Below, in pieces: positions 26,131-35,229 of a DNA stretch of 64,000 bases. Location of the stretch: NCBI GenBank assembly GCA_035356615.1, contig DAOQSN010000027.1, forward strand, positions 1 through 64,000, read 5' to 3'. The stretch comes from JAKQDH01 sp029558835. GTDB taxonomy: Bacteria > Planctomycetota > Phycisphaerae > UBA1845. The position numbers were made by a program, and so were the translations under genes. The notes below the pieces were generated by a model that saw only the letters and a program-made list of their open reading frames with translations, made no database searches and was not told where the DNA came from. Numbering within the stretch: position 1 is the stretch's first letter; every line of letters begins with the position of its first letter.

Positions 26131-26209
26131 CCCTCTCCCCTTGGGAGAGGGCAGGGTGAGGGGCAGAAGGACTCCTCTCCCCTGGGGGTAGAGGTTAGGG
26201 TGAGGGGGG
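26131..26209. repeat. Family H palindromes, intergenic copies
   Basis: Two tandem units of the CTCTCCCC...GGGGAGAGG type: CCCCTCTCCCCTTGGGAGAG then GGCAGGGTGAGGGG, followed by CTCCTCTCCCCTGGGGGTAG and AGGTTAGGGTGAGG. A third weaker unit CCCCTCCCCGAAAGGGAGGG lies at about 26240. They sit between larB and nnrD. The same element is inside miaB. Confidence 0.8.
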
Positions 26210-26287
26210 AACGCCGCGGCACTTCGACCCTCCGCCGACCCCTCCCCGAAAGGGAGGGGGGTTAATCAGCAGCGTCGAGAGAACCCC

Positions 26288-27199
26288 ATGGTCCACCCCG
26301 GCAAGCTCAAACCGGTCATCACCCGCGAGATCTCTTCGCTCCCCCAGCGCGCGGACGACGCGCACAAGGGCAACGTGGGGCGGCTGGTCATCATCGGCGG
26401 GTGTGTGAATCCCACGGGTGCCATGATTGGGGCACCGGCCTTGGCCGCCAATGCCGCGTTCCGCACCGGCGCAGGGCTGGTGCAACTTGTCGTGCCGCCG
26501 GCCATACAGAACGCGGTGGCCGTGCTCGCCTGGTGCGCGACGCTGCGCTCCCTGCCGCCGCGCGGGCGCGGGCTGGGGCGGCTCGTGGAGGAGTTCCAGG
26601 CGGACGCGGTGGCGGTAGGCCCCGGCCTGGGCGGTTCCATCTCGTCCGGCGCACTGCTGGAACTGCTGCACGCCTTCCGCGGACCCGTCGTGCTCGATGC
26701 CGAAGCGCTCAACCTTCTGGCGACGCTGCCGACGCCCGAGCTGCCGGACGCGCAGCGCCTCATTCTGACGCCGCACCCGGGCGAGGCGCGGCGTCTGCTC
26801 GCGGGTCGCCCGGCCGCCGCCGACGCCGGCACCGACGATTCCCCCAAGCAACGTCAGCGTACCGCGCTCGCGCTCGTGGCCACCTACGGCTGCACCGTGG
26901 TCCTCAAAGGCCATGGGACCGTCGTCACCAACGGTCAGCGACTGTACGTCAACGAGACCGGCAACTCCGGCATGGCCACCGGCGGCGCTGGTGACGTCCT
27001 GACCGGCGTCATTGCGGCGCTGCTGGGGCAGAAGATGGAACCACTGGAGGCGGCCATCCTCGGCGTGCACCTGCACGGGCTGGCCGGCGACTTCGCGGCG
27101 GAAGAACTGGGCCGCGCCTCCATGACGGCCGCCGACCTCGTCGAGTTCCTGCCCGACGCCTTCTTCGACCACGAGGCACTGGAAGAAGGCCCTGGTTGA
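26288..27199 (+). CDS. nnrD: ADP/ATP-dependent NAD(P)H-hydrate dehydratase (stand-alone NnrD)
   Basis: A 303-residue ribokinase-fold repair enzyme that dehydrates damaged NAD(P)H hydrates at the expense of ADP or ATP. Motifs are KGNVGRLVIIGG near the start, AVGPGLG, VLDAEALNLL, LTPHPGEARRLL, KGHGTVV and the catalytic GMATGGAGDVLTG. The N-terminal epimerase domain (YjeF_N/NnrE) of the common bacterial fusion is absent; no NnrE gene is visible nearby. The ATG at 26288 has GAGAGAA upstream. Confidence 0.93.
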   Translation: MVHPGKLKPVITREISSLPQRADDAHKGNVGRLVIIGGCVNPTGAMIGAPALAANAAFRTGAGLVQLVVPPAIQNAVAVLAWCATLRSLPPRGRGLGRLVEEFQADAVAVGPGLGGSISSGALLELLHAFRGPVVLDAEALNLLATLPTPELPDAQRLILTPHPGEARRLLAGRPAAADAGTDDSPKQRQRTALALVATYGCTVVLKGHGTVVTNGQRLYVNETGNSGMATGGAGDVLTGVIAALLGQKMEPLEAAILGVHLHGLAGDFAAEELGRASMTAADLVEFLPDAFFDHEALEEGPG

Positions 27200-27486
27200 T
27201 CGGCTGACCGCGCTCGGCAAACGGCGGCCGCGGCACGTACTCTGCGGAGGGCAACAGCCATGCAGGTACGCGCATGGTGTGCGTTGGGATAGGCGTCGCG
27301 GTCTGGATAGCACGCGTGCCCTCCGAGCGCGCGTGCGAATGCCCCGCCGACTACCAGACCGACACGCCGTCGCAAAGCCCTGGCGTTCCGCTACGGCGGG
27401 GCACGGCAGGCTTCGCGGTGCACGGGAACTCGCCCGCGCTGCCGTGTACCTGTTCGGTTCCGCTGCGACCCTCGGGCCGCTCGGCC

Positions 27487-29835
27487 TTAGCGCTCCGCCA
27501 GCTTGAACGCATGGCGGGCGCGGATCTTCTCCGGGTTCAGCCACTCCGCCTGCGCCGCACTGGCGCGCTGGGCGAAGACCTTGTCCGCGGCCGACTCGCG
27601 GAAGGTGGCCACTTGGTCCTCGCGGGCGGGGTTCGTCTTGAGGTACTGGACCACCAGCACTTCCGCGCGGGGCCGGTGCTCGAACACCCCGAAGGGTCTC
27701 GCGGCTTGCCCTAGAGCGAAAATCCCCTCAACGAGCTCGCGTGGTACCGGTCCCGTTATGCCGGAAATCTGGACCTCCGCCTGGTACGTGTGCCCCAGCC
27801 GGGCGACGCCCTCCGGCAGGCGAGAAAACGGCCGCGGGTTCAGCAGCACGAGGTTCGCGCCCCGGGGCGGTTCGCCTTCTTTTGCTGCTTTCAGCCCTTG
27901 GATGGTCTCGTCGGCGTCGAAGGCCGCCTGGAGGTCGGAGACTTCCGCCGCCGCGGCCAGGAGACGCTCGGCATGGGCGTTGGCCCGCTCAAACGCATGC
28001 TTCAGACGCACGTCCGCCTCAACCTCCGCTCGGACCTCATCGAGTGACTCGGCCGGATGCGCCGGCTTGACCGCCACCACACGCCAGACGAAGAACCCAC
28101 CCTTGCCGTCCTGAAGCACCTGTGGGGCCGTCTGGTAGAGGGACAGATAGGTACCCGTGCCGCCGGTCCTCGGTATCTCCACGAGACCCTGCACGTTGAA
28201 GGCTAACCGATCGAGGAACTGCGGCACCACGCCCGGGGCACCGCCGAGCCTCGCCAACCCGAACTCGGGAACCGCGCGGTAGTTCTTCTGGGTGAAGAAG
28301 TCGGTCATGCCCACGCTGACGGCGTCCTCATAGGCGATGCTCCGCGGCAAAGCGGCGACCTGCTGGGCGTAGTACCCCGGCTGGGTCACCCCTTCCGGAG
28401 CGGTCTTGTAACCGTCCGGGCCGCGGTCCAACCCCGCCCAGGGGTCGTCGAACTGCGTGCGCAACCAGTTGGCAATCCGCTCCGCCGCTTCCTTGGCACG
28501 GTTCGTTCGGACCCAGTTGATCGCCGCTTCATGTGCTTCCTCCCACTCGAGGTAGGGAGGCAGCGCGGAATCTGCGGGTTCCTGGGGCGTCGGCTCCAGC
28601 GTCGGCGGCACGACGGCCGGGGGAATCGCCGGCTCGCCTGTCGGCGGTACCGCAGGGGTCGCCGACGAGGGCGGGGCCGGCGCGGGTGCGGACGCCGAGG
28701 GCGCCGCGTCTGCGGGGGGCGTCGCCTCCACCTGCTGCTCCGGCGTGTCGGTCCCCGACGGTGCGGGCGCCTCCCCCTGCGGCGCGGCGGGCTCGGGGGA
28801 ACTGCCTGCCGGGACCGCGGCCGGGTCCGCATTGTCGCGGGCGACGTCGCTCGTCGGAGAATCCGGTTCCTGCGCAGGCGCCGGCACCGCTGCGGGCGGC
28901 GACGCTTCCGTCGGCGCCGTCTTCTCGTCGGACGCAGTGTCCGCAGGTGCCGGCGGTGAAACGGGGGTCACACCGGTGGACGAGCTAATCGGTTGAATCA
29001 CCGGCTTGGGGGGCCGGGCGGGGAGTCGCCTGAACAGCCGGTGCGTCTCACGCTCCTGCTCGTAGAACCGACGCGCGTCGCGTTCCAGCGTCTCCGACGA
29101 GATCCGCAGGTTCGCCTCGATCTTGGCACGATCCACCTTGATGTACTCGACGCGCACGGCGTCGGGGAGATAGTAGCCGAACAGCGCCCCGCCGCCCGGA
29201 GCCTGCTCGCGATACGTCTCGAACTGCGTGCGCAGCTCAGCCTCCTCGAGCGCCGACTCGCCCTCCGCTTCGCGGAAGGCGTCCGCGGGCAGCACGGCGA
29301 TACGCGTCTCCACCGTTTCGTATGCGTCACGCGCCGCGGTGCGGATGATCGCCTCGCTGGGTCGCGCCGTGGACCCGACTTTCCGCGCGGCCTGCTGGAT
29401 CGCGCTCAACTCCTCCCAGGCCTGCACGACCGTATCGGTACGGATCCGCAACTGGTGCGCCACCTCCTCGACCAGCGGCCAAGCGCCGCCCTGCTGCATC
29501 GATGCCACCAGGGCAGCGTGATGTGGACGGAATCCACACCGCTCGGCCTCGCGGACCAGCAGCACCCAGTCCACCAACTCCAACGGAGGCACCGCCAGGT
29601 TCCCTGCCGGGCGCTGCCAATCCTGCCCCATGCTTCCCAGCAGGTCGGTGCAGTTGTTGGCCCAGTGAATATCCGCGGCGGTGATGTTCCCCAAGTCGCT
29701 GGTGGCCACCACTTGACCTCCCCCGTGCCCGCGCAGCAGGGCGTCCAACGCCCCGCCGCCGAGGAACACGACCATGAGCAAGGCCATGAAAACCGCCAAC
29801 AGTTTCTTGTTGTGCTTACGAAGGAGCTTCAACAT
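27487..29835 (-). CDS. Membrane-anchored SurA/PpiD-like periplasmic folding factor with long Pro/Ala linker
   Basis: A 782-residue protein. The N-terminus is MLKLLRKHNKKLLAVFMALL with one membrane helix at about 12-33, as in PpiD. A SurA-N-like helical region follows to about 270. A linker of about 155 residues (about 273-427) is almost entirely Pro, Ala, Ser, Thr and Glu. The C-terminal part contains FFVWRVVAVKPAHPAESLDEVRAEVEADVR, which resembles the end of parvulin-type proteins, but I cannot point to an intact parvulin active site, so isomerase activity is uncertain. The ATG at 29835 is chosen because the anchor follows; the Shine-Dalgarno is weak. It is divergent from topA. Confidence 0.75.
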   Translation of the reverse strand: MLKLLRKHNKKLLAVFMALLMVVFLGGGALDALLRGHGGGQVVATSDLGNITAADIHWANNCTDLLGSMGQDWQRPAGNLAVPPLELVDWVLLVREAERCGFRPHHAALVASMQQGGAWPLVEEVAHQLRIRTDTVVQAWEELSAIQQAARKVGSTARPSEAIIRTAARDAYETVETRIAVLPADAFREAEGESALEEAELRTQFETYREQAPGGGALFGYYLPDAVRVEYIKVDRAKIEANLRISSETLERDARRFYEQERETHRLFRRLPARPPKPVIQPISSSTGVTPVSPPAPADTASDEKTAPTEASPPAAVPAPAQEPDSPTSDVARDNADPAAVPAGSSPEPAAPQGEAPAPSGTDTPEQQVEATPPADAAPSASAPAPAPPSSATPAVPPTGEPAIPPAVVPPTLEPTPQEPADSALPPYLEWEEAHEAAINWVRTNRAKEAAERIANWLRTQFDDPWAGLDRGPDGYKTAPEGVTQPGYYAQQVAALPRSIAYEDAVSVGMTDFFTQKNYRAVPEFGLARLGGAPGVVPQFLDRLAFNVQGLVEIPRTGGTGTYLSLYQTAPQVLQDGKGGFFVWRVVAVKPAHPAESLDEVRAEVEADVRLKHAFERANAHAERLLAAAAEVSDLQAAFDADETIQGLKAAKEGEPPRGANLVLLNPRPFSRLPEGVARLGHTYQAEVQISGITGPVPRELVEGIFALGQAARPFGVFEHRPRAEVLVVQYLKTNPAREDQVATFRESAADKVFAQRASAAQAEWLNPEKIRARHAFKLAER

Positions 29836-30185
29836 GACGACATAAACCCTTGTGTGTGCGAAACTTGCGCGTCCTGACCGCGCAAGCCGCCAGTATAGAC
29901 GATTGGCTGGCGAAATCAATCGCCACCATCGGTCCCGTCATCGACCCATTTGACACACCTGCCCACGTTGACTACACCCCCCCGGAACGGCCCCCCGATC
30001 GACCCCTGATGGCCGCTTGCAGTTGTGCCGCCCTGGAGTCGATAACCGATGAATGACCACGTCGTCCGGCCCTGGGGCGGCCGGCGGCGAGACAACCAGG
30101 GACGCACTCCCACCGGAAGCGTTCCGTAATAATTTCAAAAGGCAACACACGCTGCACAAATGCGGCTGTGGGTGAGGCGAAACCG
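29836..30185. other. Divergent intergenic region, SurA-like gene / topA
   Basis: About 350 bases with no supported gene. An unusually AT-rich patch for this genome, around GTAATAATTTCAAAAGG at 30126-30142, lies 45 bases before topA and could be part of its promoter. No defined boxes are claimed. Confidence 0.35.
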
Positions 30186-33100
30186 GTGTCGAAGCAGAGC
30201 GAGCACGGTTCCAAGTCGCTGGTGATCGTGGAATCACCGAGCAAGGCGCGCACCATCAACCGGTACCTCGGGCCGGGGTACACGGTGCTGGCGTGCATGG
30301 GGCACGTACGCGACCTGCCCAAGAACGACATCGGCATTGACTTCGAGCATGATTTCGAGCCCATCTACGAGACCCTGCCGGACAAGCGCAAGGCGCTCGG
30401 CGAGCTGAGACGGGCGGCCGGCAAGGCCCCCCAGGTCTTCCTGGCGACCGACCTTGACCGGGAGGGAGAAGCCATCGCCTGGCACCTCGTGCATGCGCTG
30501 GGGCTGGATCCAGCGCGGGCCCGGCGGGTAGTGTTCAACGAGATCACGAAGAGCGCGATCGGCGCGGCGTTCCAACAGCCGCGTGGCCTGGACATGGACA
30601 AGGTCGAGGCCCAACAGGCGCGCCGGCTGCTCGACCGCATCGTCGGCTACCAACTCAGCCCGCTGCTGTGCGCGAAGATCAGCAACAACCTGTCGGCCGG
30701 GCGGGTGCAGTCCGTCGCGGTCCGCCTGGTCGTGGAGCGCGAGCGGGAGATTCGCAGCTTCATCCCGCAGGAGTCGTGGGGCCTGCACGGGTGCTTTACG
30801 CCTGACCTGGAGGCCACTGACCGGCTGGCGACGGAGTGGGCCCGCCTGCTGGAGAGCGCGACCAACGGCAACGGCGAACCGAAGGCCAAGGAGCGCAACG
30901 CCTGGCTGGCGCGGCACGGCTGCGTATACGCGCAACTGACCAAGTTGGGCGGCATCGAGTTTCGCCCCGCCAACGTGCAGGAGGCGCGGGCGGCGGCCGA
31001 GCTGCTCGGCTTCGTGACGGAGCGCGTGCAGGAGAGCGCGTGGGAAGCGTATGCCGGACAGGGGCTCAAGACGGTCGCCCTCATCGGGCGGACGGACCGG
31101 AGCCGGGCGCCGGCGTATCACGTCAAGGACGTACAGAAGCGGCGCACGAGCAGCCGCCCGGGCCCGCCGTTCACGACGGCCACCCTGCAACAGGCGGCCT
31201 CCGGCGCCTTGGGCTTCGCCCCCGCGCGGACCATGCGCGTGGCGCAGGAGCTGTATGAGGGCGTGGACCTCGGCAAGGAAGAGGGGCCCGTCGGCCTCAT
31301 CACGTACATGCGGACGGACTCCACGAACCTCAGCCAGGAGTCGGTGCAGGCGATTCGCGGCCTGGTGGGGCAGACGTATGGTCCCGCCTACGTGCCGGAG
31401 AAGCCGAACGTTTTCGCCCGCGGCAAGCGTGCCCAGGAAGCCCACGAGGCCATCCGTCCCACGGACGTCACCCGCACGCCGGAGGCGTTGCGCGGCAAGC
31501 TGTCCGATGCGCACTGGAAGCTGTACGACCTGATCTGGCGGCGGGCGGTGGCGTCGCAGATGACCCCGGCCCAGTGGGACGCCACGACGATGTTCATCGC
31601 CGCGGACACACCGCGCGGGGAGGCGTTATTCAAGGCCCTGGGGCGGCGGCTGGTCTTCGATGGTTTCCAGCGGGTGAGCGGCACCCAGGCGGACGGCGAC
31701 GTGGAACTGCCGGCCCTGGAGCCCGGTCAGCGCATCGCACCGCTCGCCATCACGCCGAAGCAGGAGTACACCTCGCCGCCGCCGCGCTACACCGAGGCGT
31801 CGCTGGTGAAGAAGCTGGAGGCGGAGGGCATCGGCCGACCCAGCACCTATGCCGCCATCATCCAGACCATCCAGGACCGCGGCTACGTGGACCAGATCGA
31901 TCGGCGCCTGTACGCCACCGACAAAGGTGAGATTGTTACCGACAAGCTGGTCGAACACTTCCCCCGCGTTCTCGACGTTAAGTTCACGTCGCACATGGAG
32001 GATGAGCTCGACAAGATCGAGGAGGCCCACCTCAACTGGGTGGAGGTGCTGCGCGAGTTCTACGGCCCGTTCAAGGAGTCTCTGGAGCGGGCCCAGGTGC
32101 AGATGGAGCCGGCGCGTTCGGAGCCCAGTCCCTACACGTGTAACGACTGCGGCCGGCCGATGGTGTACCGCTGGGGACGCAACGGGCGCTTCTTGTCCTG
32201 CTCAGGCTATCCCGAGTGCAAGTCCGCTCTGAACATCGACCGCGAGGGCAAGCCGCTGGCCGTCGTCAACGGCCAGCACTCCTGCCCGCAGTGCGGACGC
32301 GACATGGTGGTGCGGCAGAGCCGGCGCGGGCCGTTCCTCGGATGCAGCGGGTATCCCGAGTGCAGCTACACGGTGCCGTGCGATGAGCGGGGCGTGCCGC
32401 TGCGCAAGGTGACGCCCGCGGAGATTCGGGAGAATTGCCCGGAGTGCGGGGCGCCGATGGTGGTGCGGTTCGGGCGCGGTGGGACGCTGCTGGGTTGCAG
32501 CAAGTACCCCAAGTGCAGGGGCACGCGGGGCCTGCCGCCCGGCGTGTATGTCGAGAAGCCCAAGCCGGAACCGGCGGGCGTACGCTGCGACAAGTGCGGT
32601 CGGCCGATGGTGATTCGTAAGAGTCGCCGCGGACCGTTCCTCAGTTGCAGCGGTTTCCCGCGCTGCCGCAACGCCATGCCGCTGGACAAGTTAGATGAGC
32701 TCAAGGCCAAGGAGCAGGCGGGTGAAGTTCCCCCGCCGCCGGCCGAGCCCAACCCCCGCCTGGCCGCCAACGGGACGCGCGCCGCGGGCAAGAAGGCCGC
32801 CAAGGTGGACATGGCCACGCTGGGCGATCCGCCGGCCGGTTTCGCCTGGACGCGCACGGGTCGGCCGGTGATCGAGGTCTGGCCCGAGGGGACGTTGCAT
32901 TGTCCCGCCTGCGGATCGGAGATGGCGGCCAAGAACGGGCGCTTCGGCGCCTACTTCAGTTGCACGAACTACCCGCGGTGTCGTTTCACGGCCAACCTGC
33001 GCGGCGAGGCGAAGAAGCACGCCGAGGTCCACATGCCCGCCCCGGCCAGACCCAAGCCGATCCCCACCGACATCCGCTGCACGGAATGCGGCGCGCCGAT

Positions 33101-33227
33101 GCTGGTCCGGACCGGGCGCACCGGCACCTTCTTAGGTTGCAGCGGCTACCCGAAGTGCAAGGCCGCCAAGCCGCTGCCCGAGGGCCTCAACGTGGAAGCC
33201 CTCACGGCTGGGGCCGCGGCCCGCTGA
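30186..33227 (+). CDS. topA: DNA topoisomerase I with six C-terminal zinc ribbons
   Basis: A 1013-residue type IA topoisomerase relaxing negative supercoils. The Toprim domain begins LVIVESPSKARTI and contains ATDLDREGEAIAWHL. The catalytic tyrosine is Tyr374 in GLITYMRTDSTN. The C-terminus from about residue 650 has six Topo_C-type zinc ribbons, each CxxCG..M......G.FL.CS.YP.C; most bacterial TopA proteins carry three or four. Ala/Lys-rich linkers separate ribbons 4 to 6. The GTG at 30186 follows TGAGG at good spacing; a GTG at 30168 is an alternative without a good site. Confidence 0.96.
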   Translation: MSKQSEHGSKSLVIVESPSKARTINRYLGPGYTVLACMGHVRDLPKNDIGIDFEHDFEPIYETLPDKRKALGELRRAAGKAPQVFLATDLDREGEAIAWHLVHALGLDPARARRVVFNEITKSAIGAAFQQPRGLDMDKVEAQQARRLLDRIVGYQLSPLLCAKISNNLSAGRVQSVAVRLVVEREREIRSFIPQESWGLHGCFTPDLEATDRLATEWARLLESATNGNGEPKAKERNAWLARHGCVYAQLTKLGGIEFRPANVQEARAAAELLGFVTERVQESAWEAYAGQGLKTVALIGRTDRSRAPAYHVKDVQKRRTSSRPGPPFTTATLQQAASGALGFAPARTMRVAQELYEGVDLGKEEGPVGLITYMRTDSTNLSQESVQAIRGLVGQTYGPAYVPEKPNVFARGKRAQEAHEAIRPTDVTRTPEALRGKLSDAHWKLYDLIWRRAVASQMTPAQWDATTMFIAADTPRGEALFKALGRRLVFDGFQRVSGTQADGDVELPALEPGQRIAPLAITPKQEYTSPPPRYTEASLVKKLEAEGIGRPSTYAAIIQTIQDRGYVDQIDRRLYATDKGEIVTDKLVEHFPRVLDVKFTSHMEDELDKIEEAHLNWVEVLREFYGPFKESLERAQVQMEPARSEPSPYTCNDCGRPMVYRWGRNGRFLSCSGYPECKSALNIDREGKPLAVVNGQHSCPQCGRDMVVRQSRRGPFLGCSGYPECSYTVPCDERGVPLRKVTPAEIRENCPECGAPMVVRFGRGGTLLGCSKYPKCRGTRGLPPGVYVEKPKPEPAGVRCDKCGRPMVIRKSRRGPFLSCSGFPRCRNAMPLDKLDELKAKEQAGEVPPPPAEPNPRLAANGTRAAGKKAAKVDMATLGDPPAGFAWTRTGRPVIEVWPEGTLHCPACGSEMAAKNGRFGAYFSCTNYPRCRFTANLRGEAKKHAEVHMPAPARPKPIPTDIRCTECGAPMLVRTGRTGTFLGCSGYPKCKAAKPLPEGLNVEALTAGAAAR

Positions 33228-33250
33228 CGCTGCAAGGCGTCACCGCATAA

Positions 33251-33313
33251 CACCACCAAGGCACAAAGACACAAAGTGCCGTCTGTCTTAGTGCCTTGGT
33301 GTCTTTATGGTTA
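33251..33313. repeat. CACNAAG heptad hairpin, left of the GxxExxY gene
   Basis: ACCACCAAGGCACAAAGACA followed by CAAAG is inverted 12 bases later as AACCATAAAGACACCAAGGC followed by ACTAAG. Each arm is a run of 7-base CACNAAG-type units. It follows topA and precedes the end of the GxxExxY gene. Confidence 0.75.
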
Positions 33314-33338
33314 AGCGTCCTTGCCCGCGGTAATCCAC

Positions 33339-33734
33339 TCACAGCACCATTCTCTTGATGCCGTCGCGGATGAGCGACACGTTGAAGTTGACCAGCAACC
33401 CCAACCGTTTGTCCGCCAGCTTCATATACGTGAGCAGTTGTGCCTCGTGGATGGCGAGTATCTTCTCGACCGCCTTCAACTCTACGACGATGCTCTCGTC
33501 CACGAGCAAGTCGATCCGGAGCCCTGCGTCCAGGCGCAGGCCGTCATAAACCACAGGCAGGACCTGCTGCGCCACATAGGGGACACCTTGTCTGCGCAAC
33601 TCATGTGCCAGGCACGCTTCATAAACGCTTTCGAGCAAGCCGGGGCCGAGCGCCGAATGGACGCGGAAGGCGGCATCCACGACGACCCGCGCGGCATGTT
33701 CCGCGCGCTCCGGGACGGGCGCATGCTGCTTCAT
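33339..33734 (-). CDS. GxxExxY family protein (PD-(D/E)XK-like fold)
   Basis: A 131-residue protein of the widespread GxxExxY family (TIGR04256 type). The naming motif is GPGLLESVYEACLAHEL. A nuclease-like core is suggested by GLRIDLLVDESIVVELKAVEKI, with D and ELK at the PD-(D/E)XK positions, followed by QLLTYMKL and LGLLVNFN. No activity has been established for the family to my knowledge. ATG at 33734. The gene is bracketed on both sides by CACNAAG hairpins (33251-33313 and 33749-33810), an arrangement that suggests movement as a cassette. Confidence 0.88.
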   Translation of the reverse strand: MKQHAPVPERAEHAARVVVDAAFRVHSALGPGLLESVYEACLAHELRRQGVPYVAQQVLPVVYDGLRLDAGLRIDLLVDESIVVELKAVEKILAIHEAQLLTYMKLADKRLGLLVNFNVSLIRDGIKRMVL

Positions 33735-33748
33735 GGTTGTTTGCCTTC

Positions 33749-33810
33749 AGTTCACCACCCAGGCACAAAGAACGTCTGGCACCTTGGTGTCTTCGTGTCT
33801 TTGTGGTTGA
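33749..33810. repeat. CACNAAG heptad hairpin, right of the GxxExxY gene
   Basis: TTCACCACCCAGGCACAAAG is followed, inverted, by AACCACAAAGACACGAAGAC ACCAAGG. A lone arm TTCACCACCAAGGTACCAAG lies at about 33927-33957. The rest of the gene-free stretch 33735-34505 holds the terminator at 34263-34289 and nothing else I can support. Confidence 0.75.
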
Positions 33811-34262
33811 CCCTCTTTTCCTCCACGCCGCGGATTCCCTGGTCCGCCAGTACGTACCGCCCACACGCCGGTTGGTCAATCGCCGCGTTTGTCGCGGCAA
33901 CCTGAAGCCGTCGTACACCCTTTCGTTCACCACCAAGGTACCAAGACACGAAGCTGTCTTCATGGGTTGGGCGCGGCAGGCTACCACGTCTGCCCCGTGG
34001 ATTGAATAGAGGTCACCCTGCCATTGATTCACTGCCCGTGCAGCGGGGCAGAAACGACCTCGGGCCGCGTTGGTCAATCCGGTCGTCCGGGGCCCTTTTC
34101 CGGCCTGCGGCGCTGGGGAGAGATGATGGGCCGTGGTGCAGGGTTGGCCTTGACCCGCTTGTACCCCGACGAGGTGCTGAGTGGCGCTTGGGGACAACGC
34201 AGGGTCCGCGCTTCAGCGGGCTTCTGTGGAACAGGGGGCGGGCTGTGGGTCTGAATATACAA

Positions 34263-34289
34263 AGCCCGCGGACCTCCTGTCCGCGGGCT
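34263..34289 (-). terminator. Candidate intrinsic terminator of the coiled-coil gene
   Basis: A perfect 11-bp stem AGCCCGCGGAC/GTCCGCGGGCT with a 5-base loop. On the minus strand it is followed by TTTGTATATT, an unusual AT-rich tail for this genome. It is about 217 bases downstream of the 89-residue gene at 34506-34775. The tail is not a pure U-tract. Confidence 0.55.
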
Positions 34290-34505
34290 CGTGCAGCAGA
34301 CGTTCCGGTTCTGTAGAAGTATTGCTGCGGCTCCGTCCGCCGGAAGCGCTGCCGCCCCCCCCATACTGCGTCAAGAGTCGCGTCTTCCTCCGCCTCCTCC
34401 TGCGCGGGTGGGTATCTCCCCTCCTCCTGCGTAAGAACTGAGTCGCCGCCCCGGGGCGCCGCTGGTGAGCGGCGTCCGCCGGGCGGACCCAGGTGACTGC
34501 ATGTC

Positions 34506-34775
34506 CTATTGCTGGTTGCCGCCGCCCTCGATCATCTTGCGTAACTGGGCGTTCTCGCGCCGGGTGGCCTCCAGATCAAAGAGCAGGTACTTGATGCTCA
34601 GGCGCACGAAGTCGATGCTTTCCTGCAAACTGTTGAACGTGGCCTTGAGCTGTTCATGCCGCTCGCGCGTCTGGGCGACCAGCAGCTCGAGCTTATCGCG
34701 CTCACCCGCGGGGAGCGTCCCGATTTCCGCGATCAACTCCGCGAGCTTCCGCTGAAAGGTGTCCTCGTCCATCAT
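34506..34775 (-). CDS. Small coiled-coil protein
   Basis: An 89-residue acidic/basic helical protein. The heptad-like sequence runs nearly throughout: FQRKLAELIAEIGTLPAGER, then LKATFNSLQESIDFVRLSIK and YLLFDLEATRRENAQLRKMI. The central part (SIDFVRLSIKYLLFDLEATRRENAQLR) is familiar to me from planctomycete genomes as a conserved hypothetical; no function is known. The ATG at 34775 follows GGAAGGAAGCC, supporting translation. A hairpin downstream at 34263 may end its transcript. Confidence 0.78.
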   Translation of the reverse strand: MMDEDTFQRKLAELIAEIGTLPAGERDKLELLVAQTRERHEQLKATFNSLQESIDFVRLSIKYLLFDLEATRRENAQLRKMIEGGGNQQ

Positions 34776-35229
34776 GGCTTCCTTCCCCCGTGTGGCTGGT
34801 TGCCCGTGATGCCGGCCGCCCGCTCCGGCGGGAGGCGGCCTCGATCGGCCCCTGGCGCCGACGCCTCTACCGACTGAGCAGAGGCGATGCCAGGCCGTGA
34901 AAACAACGCCGGGAGATGCAACGCGGCCGCAACTTCCAGCGGGACAGGGGGTTACGGTGCGGGCGGACGAGGGGCGGGCGAGGGAGGCCAGGTTCCGTCT
35001 GTAGCAGCGTGTTGCCGCCGGGAAACATCAGGTTGCCCGCCGGCGTCCTTCCTCGATGGGCGCGCGGCCGGCGCAAACGAGCGGGCCCGTCGCCGGAGCG
35101 CGTTCGGCGGCCGCTGAATCGGACGTTGCAACGCTACAAACCTCCTGAAGAACTGGTCCAACGATGTGAATGCCGTGGCAGCCGGTGCGGTGGGCGGCTT
35201 CCGTGTCGGCCGACGCTACCACCAAGCCG
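34776..35229. other. Gene-free stretch between the coiled-coil gene and the M14 peptidase gene
   Basis: 454 bases without a supported gene. The minus strand at about 34862-34876 carries GCTCAGTCGGTAGAG, a 15-base match to the D arm of tRNA-Lys, but the rest of a tRNA is absent. No repeat family from elsewhere in the window is recognised. Confidence 0.4.

Noticed and set aside
33339..33734. GxxExxY gene as a toxin or CRISPR-associated nuclease
   Set aside because: No antitoxin-like partner, array or cas gene is adjacent, and the family has no established activity; only a fold resemblance is claimed.
34862..34876. Possible tRNA gene on the minus strand
   Set aside because: Only a 15-base D-arm match (GCTCAGTCGGTAGAG) exists; no acceptor, anticodon or T arm can be folded around it.
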